Shown here one piece after another: positions 17,717-25,956 of a stretch of 64,000 nucleotides of DNA. Under the pieces are notes generated by a model. It had not been told where the DNA came from, ran no database searches, and was given only the letters and a program-made list of their open reading frames with translations. The DNA comes from Sulfitobacter sp. D7 (lineage in GTDB: Bacteria > Pseudomonadota > Alphaproteobacteria > Rhodobacterales > Rhodobacteraceae), in contig NZ_CP020694.1 in the NCBI RefSeq assembly GCF_003611275.1, forward strand, positions 620,001 to 684,000, read 5' to 3'. How positions within the stretch are numbered: the stretch's first letter is position 1; each line of letters begins with the position of its first letter. The translations under genes and the position numbers were made by a program.

Positions 17717-18130
17717 ATGCGTAAAGGGATGTTCACATTTTTCGGAGGGCTGGTGCTGTCGGCCCTCCTGAGCTTTGGCGCTATGGCGCAGCAGGCCGAG
17801 ATCGAAGAGACGATCAACAGCCAATTCGACGCCTTTCGCGCGGATGACTTTGCCGCTGCCCTCGAATTCGCCACGCCGAATTTGCAGCGCTTTTTCCAGA
17901 CCCCCGAGAACTTTCGCAGCATGGTAAGCAACGGGTATCCCATGGTGCAGAACCCTGCCGAGGTGCGGTTTCTGGACCGTCGCGCGGATGGGTCGCGCTT
18001 TTATCAGGTGGTGCAGGTTGTCGACCCCAAGGGGTTTACCCATTTGCTGGGCTATCTGATGGAGCAGACGGACGCAGGCTGGCGCATCGGAGGGGTGCAG
18101 ATCCTCGACGCGCCGGGGGCCAACGTCTGA
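17717..18130 (+). CDS. secreted DUF4864 protein
   Basis: A 137-residue protein with a Sec signal peptide (residues 1-24, ending GAMAQ). The mature part, starting QAEIEETINSQFDAFRADDF, is a DUF4864 domain: a small alpha/beta fold related in outline to the NTF2/SnoaL cone, of unknown function, common in Rhodobacteraceae. The region TPNLQRFFQTPENFRSMVSN is the conserved block. GGGGGAAAGG directly upstream marks the ATG at 17717; an in-frame ATG seven codons earlier lacks one. No partner gene is evident. Confidence 0.88.
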   Translation: MRKGMFTFFGGLVLSALLSFGAMAQQAEIEETINSQFDAFRADDFAAALEFATPNLQRFFQTPENFRSMVSNGYPMVQNPAEVRFLDRRADGSRFYQVVQVVDPKGFTHLLGYLMEQTDAGWRIGGVQILDAPGANV

Positions 18131-18277
18131 GCGCTGTTGCGCGGTGCCCGCACGGCGGGCCAAGCGGCGATTAACACATCGTTGATACTTCCCTGACCTC
18201 ACGGTTCGGCCTGTCCGAGCCAGAGCAGTTGAGCGGCGCGCCCCGGTGGGAGGTGCGGACCGGGGAAAGGAAAAGCG

Positions 18278-20566
18278 ATGAACAAGGCGATTACCGACGG
18301 CGTGGTGCTGATGCCGGCACCCTTTGCGGCGGGTCTGGATGTCTGGTCAAGCGGCGATGGCACGCCGGGGTCAGACACCTATGAGAACGCGGCCAATGCG
18401 GCCTTTGTCCCGGCAGATCAGGATTTCGGCGGGGCGCTGGAGCTGCTGAAGACCCAAAGTACCCAACAATTGCGATACATGGGGCAAACCACGCTGCTGC
18501 CGGGGTGTTATCTGCGGGTGACGGCGCGGGTGAAGGCGGTCAGCGGCAATCTGCCAACGGTGCGGATCGCGGGATACCCGGCGCAATCGGGCGGGGGCCG
18601 GGTGAGCGGCGTGACGGAAGCTGGCCCGGCGGAGACGCTGACGACCTATGGCGAGGTGGTCGAGGTGAGCGCGATCATCGGCAGCGGCGACCGGGGCGGC
18701 GTCGACATGGTTTGGGGCACCGGGGCCGTCTACGGCCATTTTGGGCTGGACCTGACCGGGCCGACCGGTGGCGTGGTTCGGATCGACGATATCGAGATCG
18801 AAGATGTCACTTCTGTTTTCCTGCGGGACATGCTGGCGCAGGTTGATGTGCGCGACTTTGGTGCGGTGGGCAATGGGGTGAGCGATGACACAGCCGCCTT
18901 TGAGGCCGCCAATGCCGCCGCCGACGGGCGCACGGTCTTGGTGCCTGCGGGGAATTATCTGCTGAACGGGGATGTCACCTTTGACACGGCGGTCAAGTTT
19001 GAGGGCCATGTCACCATGCCGGTGGGGGCCGTTCTGCTGCTGCGCCGCAACTTTGACCTGCCCAGCTATATCGAAGCCTTCGAAAACGAAGAAACCGCTT
19101 TTCTCAAAGCGTTTCAGGCACTTCTGAACAACGCGGATCACGACTCTCTCGACATGGGCGGGCGCAAGGTGAATGTGACCGGACCGCTGGATATGCAGGC
19201 GGCGGTGCCGGACAAGACCAGCTATGCCACGCGTCGGGTGATCCGAAATGGCCAGCTTGAGGCGGCGTCGAGCAGCAATTGGGACACGGTGGTGGTGACC
19301 TCTCAGGCGCGCTATGCCGCCTCGGATAGCCGCAAGCTGACCAATGTGACCAATATCGCCAATATCCCCGTCGGCGCGCTGGTTGAAGGCACTGGGGTGG
19401 GGCGCGAGATCTATGTGCGCTCCAAAAACGTCGCCACGCAGGAGATCACCCTTAATGCGCCGCTCTACGATGCGGAGGGGACGCAGAATTTCACCTTCCG
19501 CAAGTTCCAACACATGGTGGATTTCAGCGGTTTTGCCTCGCTGTCGAAGTTCGTGATGGCCGACATCGAATTCCAGTGCAACAACCGCTGTAGCGCGATC
19601 AACCTTGCGCCTGCGGGGCTGATCTTTCACCTGCGCGATTGTTTTGTCAGCCGCCCCAAGGACCGCGGTGTCACGTCGATCGGCGGGGGCTGTCAGGGCA
19701 TGTTGATCGACCGCTGCCAGTTCCTGTCGGCGGAGGATGCGCTGACGGTGCCGAACCGGACCTCTATCGCGCTCAACACCAACGCCAACGACGTGAAGCT
19801 GCGCGACTGCCGCGCCACCAAGTTCCGCCATTTCGCGCTGCTGGCGGGGGGCAACAGCATCGTGACGGGCAATCACTTCTTTCAAGGGGATGAGGTCGAC
19901 AACGGTGTGCGCTCGGCGGGGCTCATCCTTGCCTCGGCGCATACCAGCGCGGTGGTGACGGGCAATTACGTCGACAACTGCTTTATCGAATGGACGAATG
20001 AGCAGGACCCGACCCCCGCCTTCACTTCGGGCTATTCGTTCAGTGCGCTCAGCATCAGCGACAATATCTTTCTGTCGGGGGAGGTGGCGCCTTGGTTCAG
20101 CTATATCGTGGTAAAACCGCATGGCGCGGGGCATTTCCTGAGCGGGGTGGCGATCACCGGCAACCGTTTCCGCAGCCTGAACGGCAGCATCGACCGGGCG
20201 GAGCGGGTGGATACGACCTTTGCCGACCTTGATCTGTCGCGCTGCAAGAACGTGGTGATGAAGGGCAATTCTTTCCATGCGGTGACCACGCAGGTGGAGA
20301 ATATGGCCGAGATTGAGTTCACGCAGTCCACGCCGTCAGAGACTTGGGTGATCGATACGGCGGGCCATTTGCCTTTCGAGGGGCAGGCGCTGAACAGCGA
20401 TGCGGTGGTGGCTCATGGTGCGATCCGCAACAGCAACAACGTGGCGCAGTTTGATATGCCTTACGTGACACATGCCGAAGGGCCGGACCGAGATCAGCTT
20501 CATGTGGTCTGGCCGACGCCGGTGAAGGGGAAGGTCTCTGTGATGGTGCGGATGGACAACCGCTGA
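18278..20566 (+). CDS. right-handed beta-helix protein (pectate-lyase-3 / GH28-like)
   Basis: A 762-residue protein. Residues 1-185 look like a beta-sandwich carbohydrate-binding or adaptor module. Residue 190 opens the classical VRDFGAVGNGVSDDTAAF motif of Pectate_lyase_3 / GH28-related helices, and the rest is a long series of beta-helix turns with G-N-x-F repeats (SDNIF, TGNRF, KGNSF). Such proteins are surface polysaccharide lyases, tailspike-like proteins or exopolysaccharide-associated factors. There is no evident signal peptide, so a non-Sec export route or an intracellular role must be considered. GGGGAAAGG precedes the ATG and a strong terminator follows. No glycan genes lie beside it. 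Confidence 0.85.
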   Translation: MNKAITDGVVLMPAPFAAGLDVWSSGDGTPGSDTYENAANAAFVPADQDFGGALELLKTQSTQQLRYMGQTTLLPGCYLRVTARVKAVSGNLPTVRIAGYPAQSGGGRVSGVTEAGPAETLTTYGEVVEVSAIIGSGDRGGVDMVWGTGAVYGHFGLDLTGPTGGVVRIDDIEIEDVTSVFLRDMLAQVDVRDFGAVGNGVSDDTAAFEAANAAADGRTVLVPAGNYLLNGDVTFDTAVKFEGHVTMPVGAVLLLRRNFDLPSYIEAFENEETAFLKAFQALLNNADHDSLDMGGRKVNVTGPLDMQAAVPDKTSYATRRVIRNGQLEAASSSNWDTVVVTSQARYAASDSRKLTNVTNIANIPVGALVEGTGVGREIYVRSKNVATQEITLNAPLYDAEGTQNFTFRKFQHMVDFSGFASLSKFVMADIEFQCNNRCSAINLAPAGLIFHLRDCFVSRPKDRGVTSIGGGCQGMLIDRCQFLSAEDALTVPNRTSIALNTNANDVKLRDCRATKFRHFALLAGGNSIVTGNHFFQGDEVDNGVRSAGLILASAHTSAVVTGNYVDNCFIEWTNEQDPTPAFTSGYSFSALSISDNIFLSGEVAPWFSYIVVKPHGAGHFLSGVAITGNRFRSLNGSIDRAERVDTTFADLDLSRCKNVVMKGNSFHAVTTQVENMAEIEFTQSTPSETWVIDTAGHLPFEGQALNSDAVVAHGAIRNSNNVAQFDMPYVTHAEGPDRDQLHVVWPTPVKGKVSVMVRMDNR

Positions 20567-20593
20567 TCCCGGCGGCTTGCTGAACCACTGAAG

Positions 20594-20624
20594 GGCCCTG
20601 CCGGAGATCGGCGGGGCCTTTTTT
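20594..20624 (+). terminator. intrinsic terminator of the beta-helix gene
   Basis: A 10-base-pair stem (20594-20603 with 20609-20618, one G-T pair, five-base loop) followed by six T residues, 28 bases after the stop codon. The facing minus-strand gene ends just beyond it, but the stem has no T-run on that side. Confidence 0.9.
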
Positions 20625-20625
20625 G

Positions 20626-21297
20626 TCAGAACTCCCGCCAGAGGCTGAGGGTGAGGGCGGTATTTTCGGGCGCGTCGATTGGAATTTCGCTGCCCAATTG
20701 CAGGCGGTACTTGCTGAAGCTGGGCGACAGGACGATGGACGGCGCGAATTTGGCGTAGGTTTCGCCACCGGTGTAGGTCAGAAAGACCTGCGCCATTCCG
20801 GTGGTCACCGGAGTGAAGTCCAGCCCGGCGGTGCTGTCGATCTTGATGACCTCTTGCGAAAACCCAAACTCCCACCTTGCCGAAGTATCGACGGTCAGCC
20901 AGCCGTTTCGCGCGCCCAAGGTGAAGCCGCGGCCCCAAGACAGCCCCGCCCTGAGGTGGGGAGAGATCTGATCCCCCGACCAGCTTGCTCCGGCGCCGAT
21001 GTCATAGGCCCAACGCCCCATTTCGGTCGGCTCTCCCAAGGGAAACCGCAGGAACACGGTGGCATGGCCGCTTTGTTGGCCAAAGCGGCTTTGGGCGGTG
21101 TTCAGGTCGAAGCCGAGGGTCAGGGTCTCGCGCAGCCCGTATTCGATATAGGTGCTTTGGCTAAGGTCGTAGAAGTAGGTCGCCGAGAAGGAGCTTGAGA
21201 TAAAAGTCGTGCCCTCTTCGCGCAGCCATGGACCGGCTGGGGCGGCGGCGGGGCTTAGCTGGCAGGCCAGCAGGGTAAGGCAAAAGGCAGATCGCAT
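20626..21297 (-). CDS. probable outer-membrane beta-barrel protein, unknown function
   Basis: A 223-residue protein with an N-terminal Sec signal (residues 1-21, small hydrophobic core, then AGPWL). The mature part is an alternating pattern of aromatic and glycine-rich strands (FISSSFSATYFYDLSQSTYI, GRWAYDIGAGASW) and the chain ends in WREF. A terminal phenylalanine is the Bam-recognition signature of outer-membrane barrels. The family is not one I can name; similar proteins are annotated only as hypothetical in roseobacters. A co-functional link with the convergent beta-helix gene is possible but unproven. Confidence 0.75.
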   Translation of the reverse strand: MRSAFCLTLLACQLSPAAAPAGPWLREEGTTFISSSFSATYFYDLSQSTYIEYGLRETLTLGFDLNTAQSRFGQQSGHATVFLRFPLGEPTEMGRWAYDIGAGASWSGDQISPHLRAGLSWGRGFTLGARNGWLTVDTSARWEFGFSQEVIKIDSTAGLDFTPVTTGMAQVFLTYTGGETYAKFAPSIVLSPSFSKYRLQLGSEIPIDAPENTALTLSLWREF

Positions 21298-21363
21298 GGC
21301 AGGCTCCTGCGGCGATCTTGGTTAATAGCGGTTAACAAATCGTTGCCTCGGACGGTCGAACGT

Positions 21364-21391
21364 AAAAACCCGGCGCCATGGGCACCGGGTT
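21364..21391 (-). terminator. intrinsic terminator of the PLDc_N gene
   Basis: Read on the minus strand, an 11-base-pair stem (21381-21391 with 21367-21377, ATG/CAT loop) ends in TTTTT (A 21364-21368 on plus). It follows the 61-residue membrane protein gene by 24 bases. Confidence 0.88.
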
Positions 21392-21415
21392 TCGGGGTCG
21401 TCTATGTCAGGGCTG

Positions 21416-21601
21416 TTACACGTGGGCTTTGTTGCCACGTGGGCCTGCGATCAGCCAGACGATGAAGCCGAGTACAGGCAGGATGATGATGCCCAACACC
21501 CAAGCGATTTTGGCAGCGCCCGAGGCGTTTGAGGTGATGACCTGATAGATGGCGTAGATGTCGGCGATGAGGACGATGAGCCCTAAAAGTCCATATTCCA
21601 T
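21416..21601 (-). CDS. small PLDc_N-domain inner-membrane protein
   Basis: A 61-residue protein with two membrane helices (about residues 4-22 and 31-52) separated by a short SNASGAAKIAW loop and ending in a polar GPRGNKAHV tail. The order helix, W-x-L-G-I-I-x-L-P, helix matches the phospholipase D nuclease N-terminal (PLDc_N) family, small proteins once fused to cardiolipin synthases and often found in stress or phage-shock contexts. Function alone is unknown. It has its own terminator and stands as a single gene. Confidence 0.82.
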   Translation of the reverse strand: MEYGLLGLIVLIADIYAIYQVITSNASGAAKIAWVLGIIILPVLGFIVWLIAGPRGNKAHV

Positions 21602-21781
21602 TGTATGATCCCTCTCGAATGCGTGTGTTTCTATTGAGTCATCAACTTAAGCGAGGGCCAAATAGTTCCCAAGCCGCGCCGCGCGGAAGTGAGCCGATCT
21701 TTGCCAGCCCGCCCGCATGACGGGAACCGGCGCCGTCTGCCTTGGGTTTTGTCATTACAGCAATCATGAGAGGAACAAGCC

Positions 21782-22138
21782 ATGACTGACACGACAGCAC
21801 CCGCATCGCTGGTTTCTTCGGACAATGTGAACGGCACCGCCGTTTTCAGCGCGGATGGGACCGAAATCGGCCATATCGACCACCTGATGATCGACAAGAA
21901 ATCCGGCAAGGTTGCCTATGCCGTGATGGGTTTCGGCGGCTTTCTCGGCATCGGAGAAGAGCATTACCCCGTGCCTTGGAACGCGCTGGACTATGATCCG
22001 GCCCGCGATGGTTTCAGGACAAACATCGACGAGGCCACGGTCAAAGGTGCGCCGGAACGAACCGAACAGTGGCACAGCGACCGCGCATGGCAAGAGCGCA
22101 CGTTTGACCACTACGGCGTGCCCTACTACTGGCTTTGA
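21782..22138 (+). CDS. PRC-barrel domain protein
   Basis: A 118-residue soluble protein. Residues 12-85 form a PRC-barrel: the pattern GTAVFSADGTEIGHIDHLMI then VAYAVMGFGGFLGIGEEHYP and VPW, with the usual D-K-x-S-G-K-V turn. PRC barrels occur in photosynthetic reaction-centre H subunits, RimM and many small stress proteins. This is the stand-alone form frequently induced by desiccation or oxidative stress in alphaproteobacteria. AGAGGAACAAGCC leads to the ATG. A perfect terminator lies 22 bases after the stop. Confidence 0.9.
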   Translation: MTDTTAPASLVSSDNVNGTAVFSADGTEIGHIDHLMIDKKSGKVAYAVMGFGGFLGIGEEHYPVPWNALDYDPARDGFRTNIDEATVKGAPERTEQWHSDRAWQERTFDHYGVPYYWL

Positions 22139-22160
22139 TCGGTATTCCCGACTGACAAGG

Positions 22161-22186
22161 GGGAGGCGGTATCGCCTCCCTTTTTT
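22161..22186 (+). terminator. intrinsic terminator of the PRC-barrel gene
   Basis: A perfect 8-base-pair GC-rich stem (22161-22168 with 22173-22180, GTAT loop) followed by six T residues. Confidence 0.92.
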
Positions 22187-22284
22187 GTGGGGGCGATATT
22201 CAGCGCAGCCCATTGTTTTCGCGGCGCGGATCGGGTCTCATGCCGGGACGGCCGGTTTGGCCGTGACTGAAAAGGGAATTCTCG

Positions 22285-22359
22285 ATGCGCCGATTGATCG
22301 CTTTTAGCCTGCTGCTTACCCTCGCGGGGTGCGGCGTGCCATTCGTACCATTCATCTGA
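22285..22359 (+). CDS. 24-residue lipoprotein
   Basis: A very short open frame of 24 codons plus stop. It begins MRRLIAFSLLLTLAGCGVPF, a textbook lipoprotein signal with lipobox LAGC; cleavage before cysteine 16 would leave a nine-residue lipopeptide ending VPFI. AAAGGGAA lies about nine bases upstream of the ATG. The next gene, a GlsB-type stress membrane protein, starts 17 bases downstream and is probably co-transcribed. It resembles entericidin-like and other tiny stress lipoproteins in general design, though I cannot name a family. Confidence 0.7.
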   Translation: MRRLIAFSLLLTLAGCGVPFVPFI

Positions 22360-22376
22360 TGTAGGAGATCCGTTTG

Positions 22377-22646
22377 ATGGAAGCCTTTCTTGATACGCTT
22401 GGCGCGGTGGCGCTGATCGCGCTTGTGGTCGTCGGGCTTGCTGCTGGGGCGATTGCTGGCGCCGTGGCAGGCCGGCACCGAATTCTGTACCTCATTCTGG
22501 GGGTTGTGGGCGCCGTGGCGCTGCCCTTTATCCTTGCCGCGCTTGGCGTCACGGTGGTGGCGGCGGGGGGCTTGCTTTTGCTGCTGGTCGTGGCGGCGAT
22601 TGGCGCGGCGCTGGTGCTGGCCTTAGTGGCGGCACTTCGACGGTAG
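22377..22646 (+). CDS. GlsB/YeaQ/YmgE-type stress membrane protein
   Basis: An 89-residue protein that is almost entirely hydrophobic, with three membrane helices (about residues 8-30, 37-58 and 62-86) and a final RR. The GLAAGAIAGAVAGRHRILYL segment with glycine-zipper spacing resembles the transglycosylase-associated GlsB/YeaQ/YmgE family, which responds to envelope and general stress. AGGAG lies nine bases ahead of the ATG at 22377; a TTG one codon earlier is less likely. It follows the 24-residue lipoprotein and ends before a long palindrome shared with uvrB. Confidence 0.8.
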   Translation: MEAFLDTLGAVALIALVVVGLAAGAIAGAVAGRHRILYLILGVVGAVALPFILAALGVTVVAAGGLLLLLVVAAIGAALVLALVAALRR

Positions 22647-22672
22647 CTTGGCCGCTCTGACATGTTGATCGT

Positions 22673-22706
22673 GCGTAAGGGCCGCCCCATGGGGCGGCCC
22701 TTACGC
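22673..22706. terminator. 34-base perfect palindrome between convergent genes
   Basis: Arms of 16 bases (22673-22688 and 22691-22706) are exact reverse complements separated by AT; the arm reads GCGTAAGGGCCGCCCC. It starts 26 bases after the GlsB-type gene and touches the uvrB stop codon (22708-22710). Neither side has a clear T-run, so it is best seen as a bidirectional mRNA-end hairpin rather than a textbook terminator. Confidence 0.75.
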
Positions 22707-22707
22707 G

Positions 22708-24912
22708 TTACCGTTTGCGGCGCTTGACGTTGCCGCCGCGCATCCCGCCGCGGCCAGAGGTGCTGCGCCCCGAGGCCTGCTGGGCAGCATCGACGGCGCG
22801 GTCCACCGCCTGCTGCCGGGCCATCGGGTCATCGGCCACGGCCAAATCCACCGCCTCCAGCCGTTTGACTTCATCGCGCAGCCTTGCGGCCTCTTCGAAC
22901 TCAAGGTTCTCGGCCGCTTTGCGCATGTCGGTGCGCAGCCCGTCGAGCACGGTTTGCAAATTGCCGCCTGCCAACGGGTTGTCGACTTTGGCGGTGACGC
23001 GGTTCATGTCCACATCGCCTTTGTAGAGCCCGGCAAGGATGTCTTCGACGTTTTTCTTGACCGTCGCGGGGGTGATGCCGTGTTCTTCGTTATAGGCGAT
23101 CTGCTTGACGCGGCGGCGCTCAGTCTCGCCCATGGCGCGTTCCATCGAACCGGTGATGCGGTCGGCATACATGATGACCCGGCCTTCGGCGTTCCGCGCG
23201 GCGCGGCCAATGGTCTGGATCAGTGAGGTTTCCGAGCGCAGGAAGCCTTCTTTGTCGGCATCGAGAATGGCCACCAGCCCACATTCGGGAATGTCGAGCC
23301 CCTCACGCAGCAGGTTGATCCCGATCAGCACATCAAAAGCCCCGAGCCGCAGATCGCGCAGGATTTCGATCCGCTCGATCGTGTCGATGTCGGAGTGCAT
23401 GTAGCGCACGCGGATGCCCTGTTCGTGCATGTATTCGGTGAGGTCTTCGGCCATGCGTTTGGTCAGCACGGTGCAGAGTGTGCGGTAGCCATCGGCGGCG
23501 ACTTTGCGGACCTCATCCAGTAGGTCATCGACCTGCATCTCGACGGGCCGGATCTCGACTTGGGGGTCCAGCAGGCCGGTGGGGCGGATCACCTGTTCGG
23601 TGAAAACACCGCCAGTCTGCTCAATCTCCCATGCCGCGGGCGTGGCCGACACAAAGACCGACTGGGGGCGCATGGCGTCCCATTCCTCGAACTTCAACGG
23701 GCGGTTGTCCATGCAGGACGGCAGACGGAAGCCGTGTTCGGCCAGCGTGAATTTGCGCCGATAGTCGCCTTTGTACATGCCGCCGATCTGCGGGACCGAG
23801 ACGTGGCTTTCATCGGCAAAGACGATGGCGCTGTCGGGGATGAATTCGAAGAGGGTGGGGGGCGGCTCACCCGGTGCGCGGCCCGTCAGATAGCGCGAAT
23901 AGTTCTCGATCCCGTTGCAGACGCCGGTGGCCTCCAGCATCTCAATGTCGAAATTGGTGCGCTGTTCCAGCCGCTGCGCTTCCAGCAGTTTGCCATCGGC
24001 GACCAGTTGGTCGAGCCGGGTGCGCAACTCTTTCTTGATGCCGATGATAGCTTGGGACATCGTCGGTTTCGGCGTGACGTAGTGGCTGTTGGCGTAGACG
24101 CGGATCTGGTCGAACGTGTCCGTCTTCTCGCCCGTCAGCGGGTCGAATTCGGTGATGCTTTCCAATTCCTCGCCAAAGAAGCTGAGCCGCCATGCGCGGT
24201 CATCAAGGTGAGCGGGGAAGATTTCAAGGCTGTCGCCGCGCACACGGAAAGAGCCGCGCTGGAATGCTGCATCGTTGCGCTTGTACTGCTGCGCCACCAG
24301 ATCGGCGATCACCTTGCGCTGGTCGTACATGCCGCCCGCTTTCAAGTCTTGCGTCATCGCGCCGTAGGTCTCGACGCTACCGATGCCGTAGATGCAGGAA
24401 ACCGAGGCCACGATGATCACATCGTCACGCTCTAACAGCGCGCGGGTGGCGGAGTGGCGCATCCGGTCGATCTGTTCGTTGATCTGGCTTTCCTTCTCAA
24501 TGAAGGTATCGGACCGCGCGACATAGGCTTCGGGCTGGTAGTAGTCGTAGTATGAGACGAAATATTCCACCGCGTTGTCGGGGAAGAAGCCCTTGAATTC
24601 GCCGTAAAGCTGCGCCGCCAGCGTCTTGTTGGGCGCAAGGATGATCGCTGGGCGCTGCGTTTCCTCGATCACCTTGGCCATGGTGAAAGTCTTGCCCGTG
24701 CCGGTCGCGCCCAGAAGCACCTGATCGCGCTCGCCCGAGTTCACCCCTTCGGTCAATTCCTTGATCGCGGTGGGCTGGTCGCCCGCCGGAGCGAACTCGG
24801 TCACCAGCTTGAACTTATGGCCGCCCTCCAGCTTGGGGCGGCTGCGCACGTCTGGCGCGGGGTTTGCCAGCATCGGCATCCCCTCGGATTTGTCGGAATG
24901 GGCATAGGGCAT
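22708..24912 (-). CDS. uvrB: UvrABC excision nuclease subunit B
   Basis: A 734-residue DNA-repair helicase-like protein that verifies damage and loads UvrC after UvrA. Walker A is [16 protein letters not shown], the beta-hairpin region is [20 protein letters not shown], and the DEAD-type box is FADESH. Helicase motif VI reads [19 protein letters not shown]. The C-terminal UVR coil (about residues 650-690, [20 protein letters not shown]) binds UvrC. A Gly/Arg-rich tail ends the chain. Length and order are standard. AAGGA precedes the chosen ATG. Monocistronic by context. Confidence 0.97.
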   Translation of the reverse strand: MPYAHSDKSEGMPMLANPAPDVRSRPKLEGGHKFKLVTEFAPAGDQPTAIKELTEGVNSGERDQVLLGATGTGKTFTMAKVIEETQRPAIILAPNKTLAAQLYGEFKGFFPDNAVEYFVSYYDYYQPEAYVARSDTFIEKESQINEQIDRMRHSATRALLERDDVIIVASVSCIYGIGSVETYGAMTQDLKAGGMYDQRKVIADLVAQQYKRNDAAFQRGSFRVRGDSLEIFPAHLDDRAWRLSFFGEELESITEFDPLTGEKTDTFDQIRVYANSHYVTPKPTMSQAIIGIKKELRTRLDQLVADGKLLEAQRLEQRTNFDIEMLEATGVCNGIENYSRYLTGRAPGEPPPTLFEFIPDSAIVFADESHVSVPQIGGMYKGDYRRKFTLAEHGFRLPSCMDNRPLKFEEWDAMRPQSVFVSATPAAWEIEQTGGVFTEQVIRPTGLLDPQVEIRPVEMQVDDLLDEVRKVAADGYRTLCTVLTKRMAEDLTEYMHEQGIRVRYMHSDIDTIERIEILRDLRLGAFDVLIGINLLREGLDIPECGLVAILDADKEGFLRSETSLIQTIGRAARNAEGRVIMYADRITGSMERAMGETERRRVKQIAYNEEHGITPATVKKNVEDILAGLYKGDVDMNRVTAKVDNPLAGGNLQTVLDGLRTDMRKAAENLEFEEAARLRDEVKRLEAVDLAVADDPMARQQAVDRAVDAAQQASGRSTSGRGGMRGGNVKRRKR

Positions 24913-24999
24913 CGCGGGTATCCTTCGTCAAGCTTCCCATAGGTGCCCTCTTTCACGCGGGGTTCAAGGGGCAGGGGGCCGCGAAGGGCGCTTTTGCCG

Positions 25000-25284
25000 C
25001 TACTTCATCAATCGTTTACGATTCTGTCGCACCTTGCGGGCAAGGGGCGCGAGCGAGGCGTTCATGACCTGATCGGGGCTTTTGCCCAGCATCATTGCCT
25101 GCGTCCCGGCGCTGAAGGCTTTAACCATGGCGGGGCCTTTCTCGGCGACCATGCGGTTATTTTCACCGGGACGCGCGGGCAGCGCACCGGCCATGGCCAA
25201 AAGGCGCAGGGACATCACGATCTGGGTTTCGACCGCCAAGGCGGCAAACTGGCTTTGTAACGCAAAGAAGGTAAAGGGGGTCAT
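25000..25284 (-). CDS. small conserved roseobacter protein ('antifreeze'-labelled)
   Basis: A 94-residue soluble, Ala- and Met-rich helical protein beginning MTPFTFFALQSQFAALAVET. Proteins of this kind in Rhodobacteraceae carry the label antifreeze protein because of alanine-rich helices, a name with no experimental base that I know of. The pattern FxxQxxFxxLAxET with a basic tail (RKVRQNRKRLMK) also recalls phasin-like or polyhydroxyalkanoate-associated small proteins; that is my inference. GGAG lies eight bases ahead of the ATG at 25284; upstream in-frame ATGs lack such a site. Single gene, divergent from the complex I subunit. Confidence 0.75.
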   Translation of the reverse strand: MTPFTFFALQSQFAALAVETQIVMSLRLLAMAGALPARPGENNRMVAEKGPAMVKAFSAGTQAMMLGKSPDQVMNASLAPLARKVRQNRKRLMK

Positions 25285-25425
25285 ATCGTGCACTCCAATG
25301 AGGTAGCCATCATGTAGTCTCTGCACCGCAGCATGGTAGGGTTTATTTGCACGATCCTGCATTCCCTTGCCCCTTGGCACGGAATATTAGATAAAGCCCG
25401 AGGTTCCTGAAGCGAGAGTCCCGAA

Positions 25426-25737
25426 ATGCGCGCACGTATCTACCAACCCGCCCGTACAGCGATGTCCTCCGGCACGGCCAAGACCCGTGTTTGGTTGCTT
25501 GAGTTTTCGCCCGCGGAAGCGCGCAGCGTTGATCCGCTGATGGGCTGGACCTCGTCCGATGATACGCAGAGCCAAGTGCGCTTGCAGTTCGACACCCGCG
25601 AAGCCGCCGAAGAATACGCCCGCGATCACGGCATCGACGCGCAGGTGCAACTGCCCAACAAGCGCAAGCCCAACATCCGCGCCGGTGGCTATGGCGAGAA
25701 TTTCGCGACCGGGCGGCGTGGGGCGTGGACCCACTGA
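25426..25737 (+). CDS. complex I accessory subunit, NDUFS4-like
   Basis: A 103-residue protein of the ETC complex I subunit family (NDUFS4, 18 kDa). It starts [20 protein letters not shown] and contains [20 protein letters not shown], the W-T-S-S-D motif that is diagnostic of the family, followed by [15 protein letters not shown] and a basic [16 protein letters not shown]. It is a peripheral matrix-arm subunit of NADH:ubiquinone oxidoreductase, present in alphaproteobacteria and mitochondria. As in many relatives it is away from the nuo operon. No signal peptide, as expected. Confidence 0.92.
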   Translation: MRARIYQPARTAMSSGTAKTRVWLLEFSPAEARSVDPLMGWTSSDDTQSQVRLQFDTREAAEEYARDHGIDAQVQLPNKRKPNIRAGGYGENFATGRRGAWTH

Positions 25738-25880
25738 GGGGCAGACGGCTCTGCACTTCACCTGATCAACATCGCTGCTGGCCCCGCTTTCGGAGGGCTT
25801 GCGTGAATATGAACCGATGCCGCTGACAACTGTCACAATGGCGAGAACTGGCGTCGTTTAAGCGCCAGCGACCTTCACTT

Positions 25881-25946
25881 CGTTCCGCTTAATCAGGTCC
25901 CGACCGGGGCTGCCGCCGCTCCGTTTCTGCGGAACGTTACAGCCCC
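25881..25946. ncRNA. structured intergenic segment, possible small RNA or mRNA end
   Basis: Two nested inverted repeats are visible: CGTTCCGC (25881-25888) with GCGGAACG (25929-25936), and GGGGCTG (25906-25912) with CAGCCCC (25940-25946). They cannot both form at once. The segment lies 11 bases beyond the stop codon of the minus-strand amidase. I could not fit it to tRNA, tmRNA, 6S or SRP RNA, and there is no T-run. Confidence 0.25.
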
Positions 25947-25956
25947 GATGATCGCC

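Noticed and set aside
18371..20278. Long open frame (635 codons) antisense to the beta-helix gene
   Set aside because: High GC makes long antisense frames common. The translation is rich in His, Arg and Ala with no recognisable domain, whereas the plus strand gives a clear pectate-lyase-3 protein with a ribosome site and terminator.
25738..25956. Possible tRNA, tmRNA, 6S or SRP RNA after the complex I subunit gene
   Set aside because: No GGTTCRANYCC arm or CCA end, no tag-peptide frame, and the SRP tetraloop motif is not found on either strand. Kept only as an unassigned structured segment.
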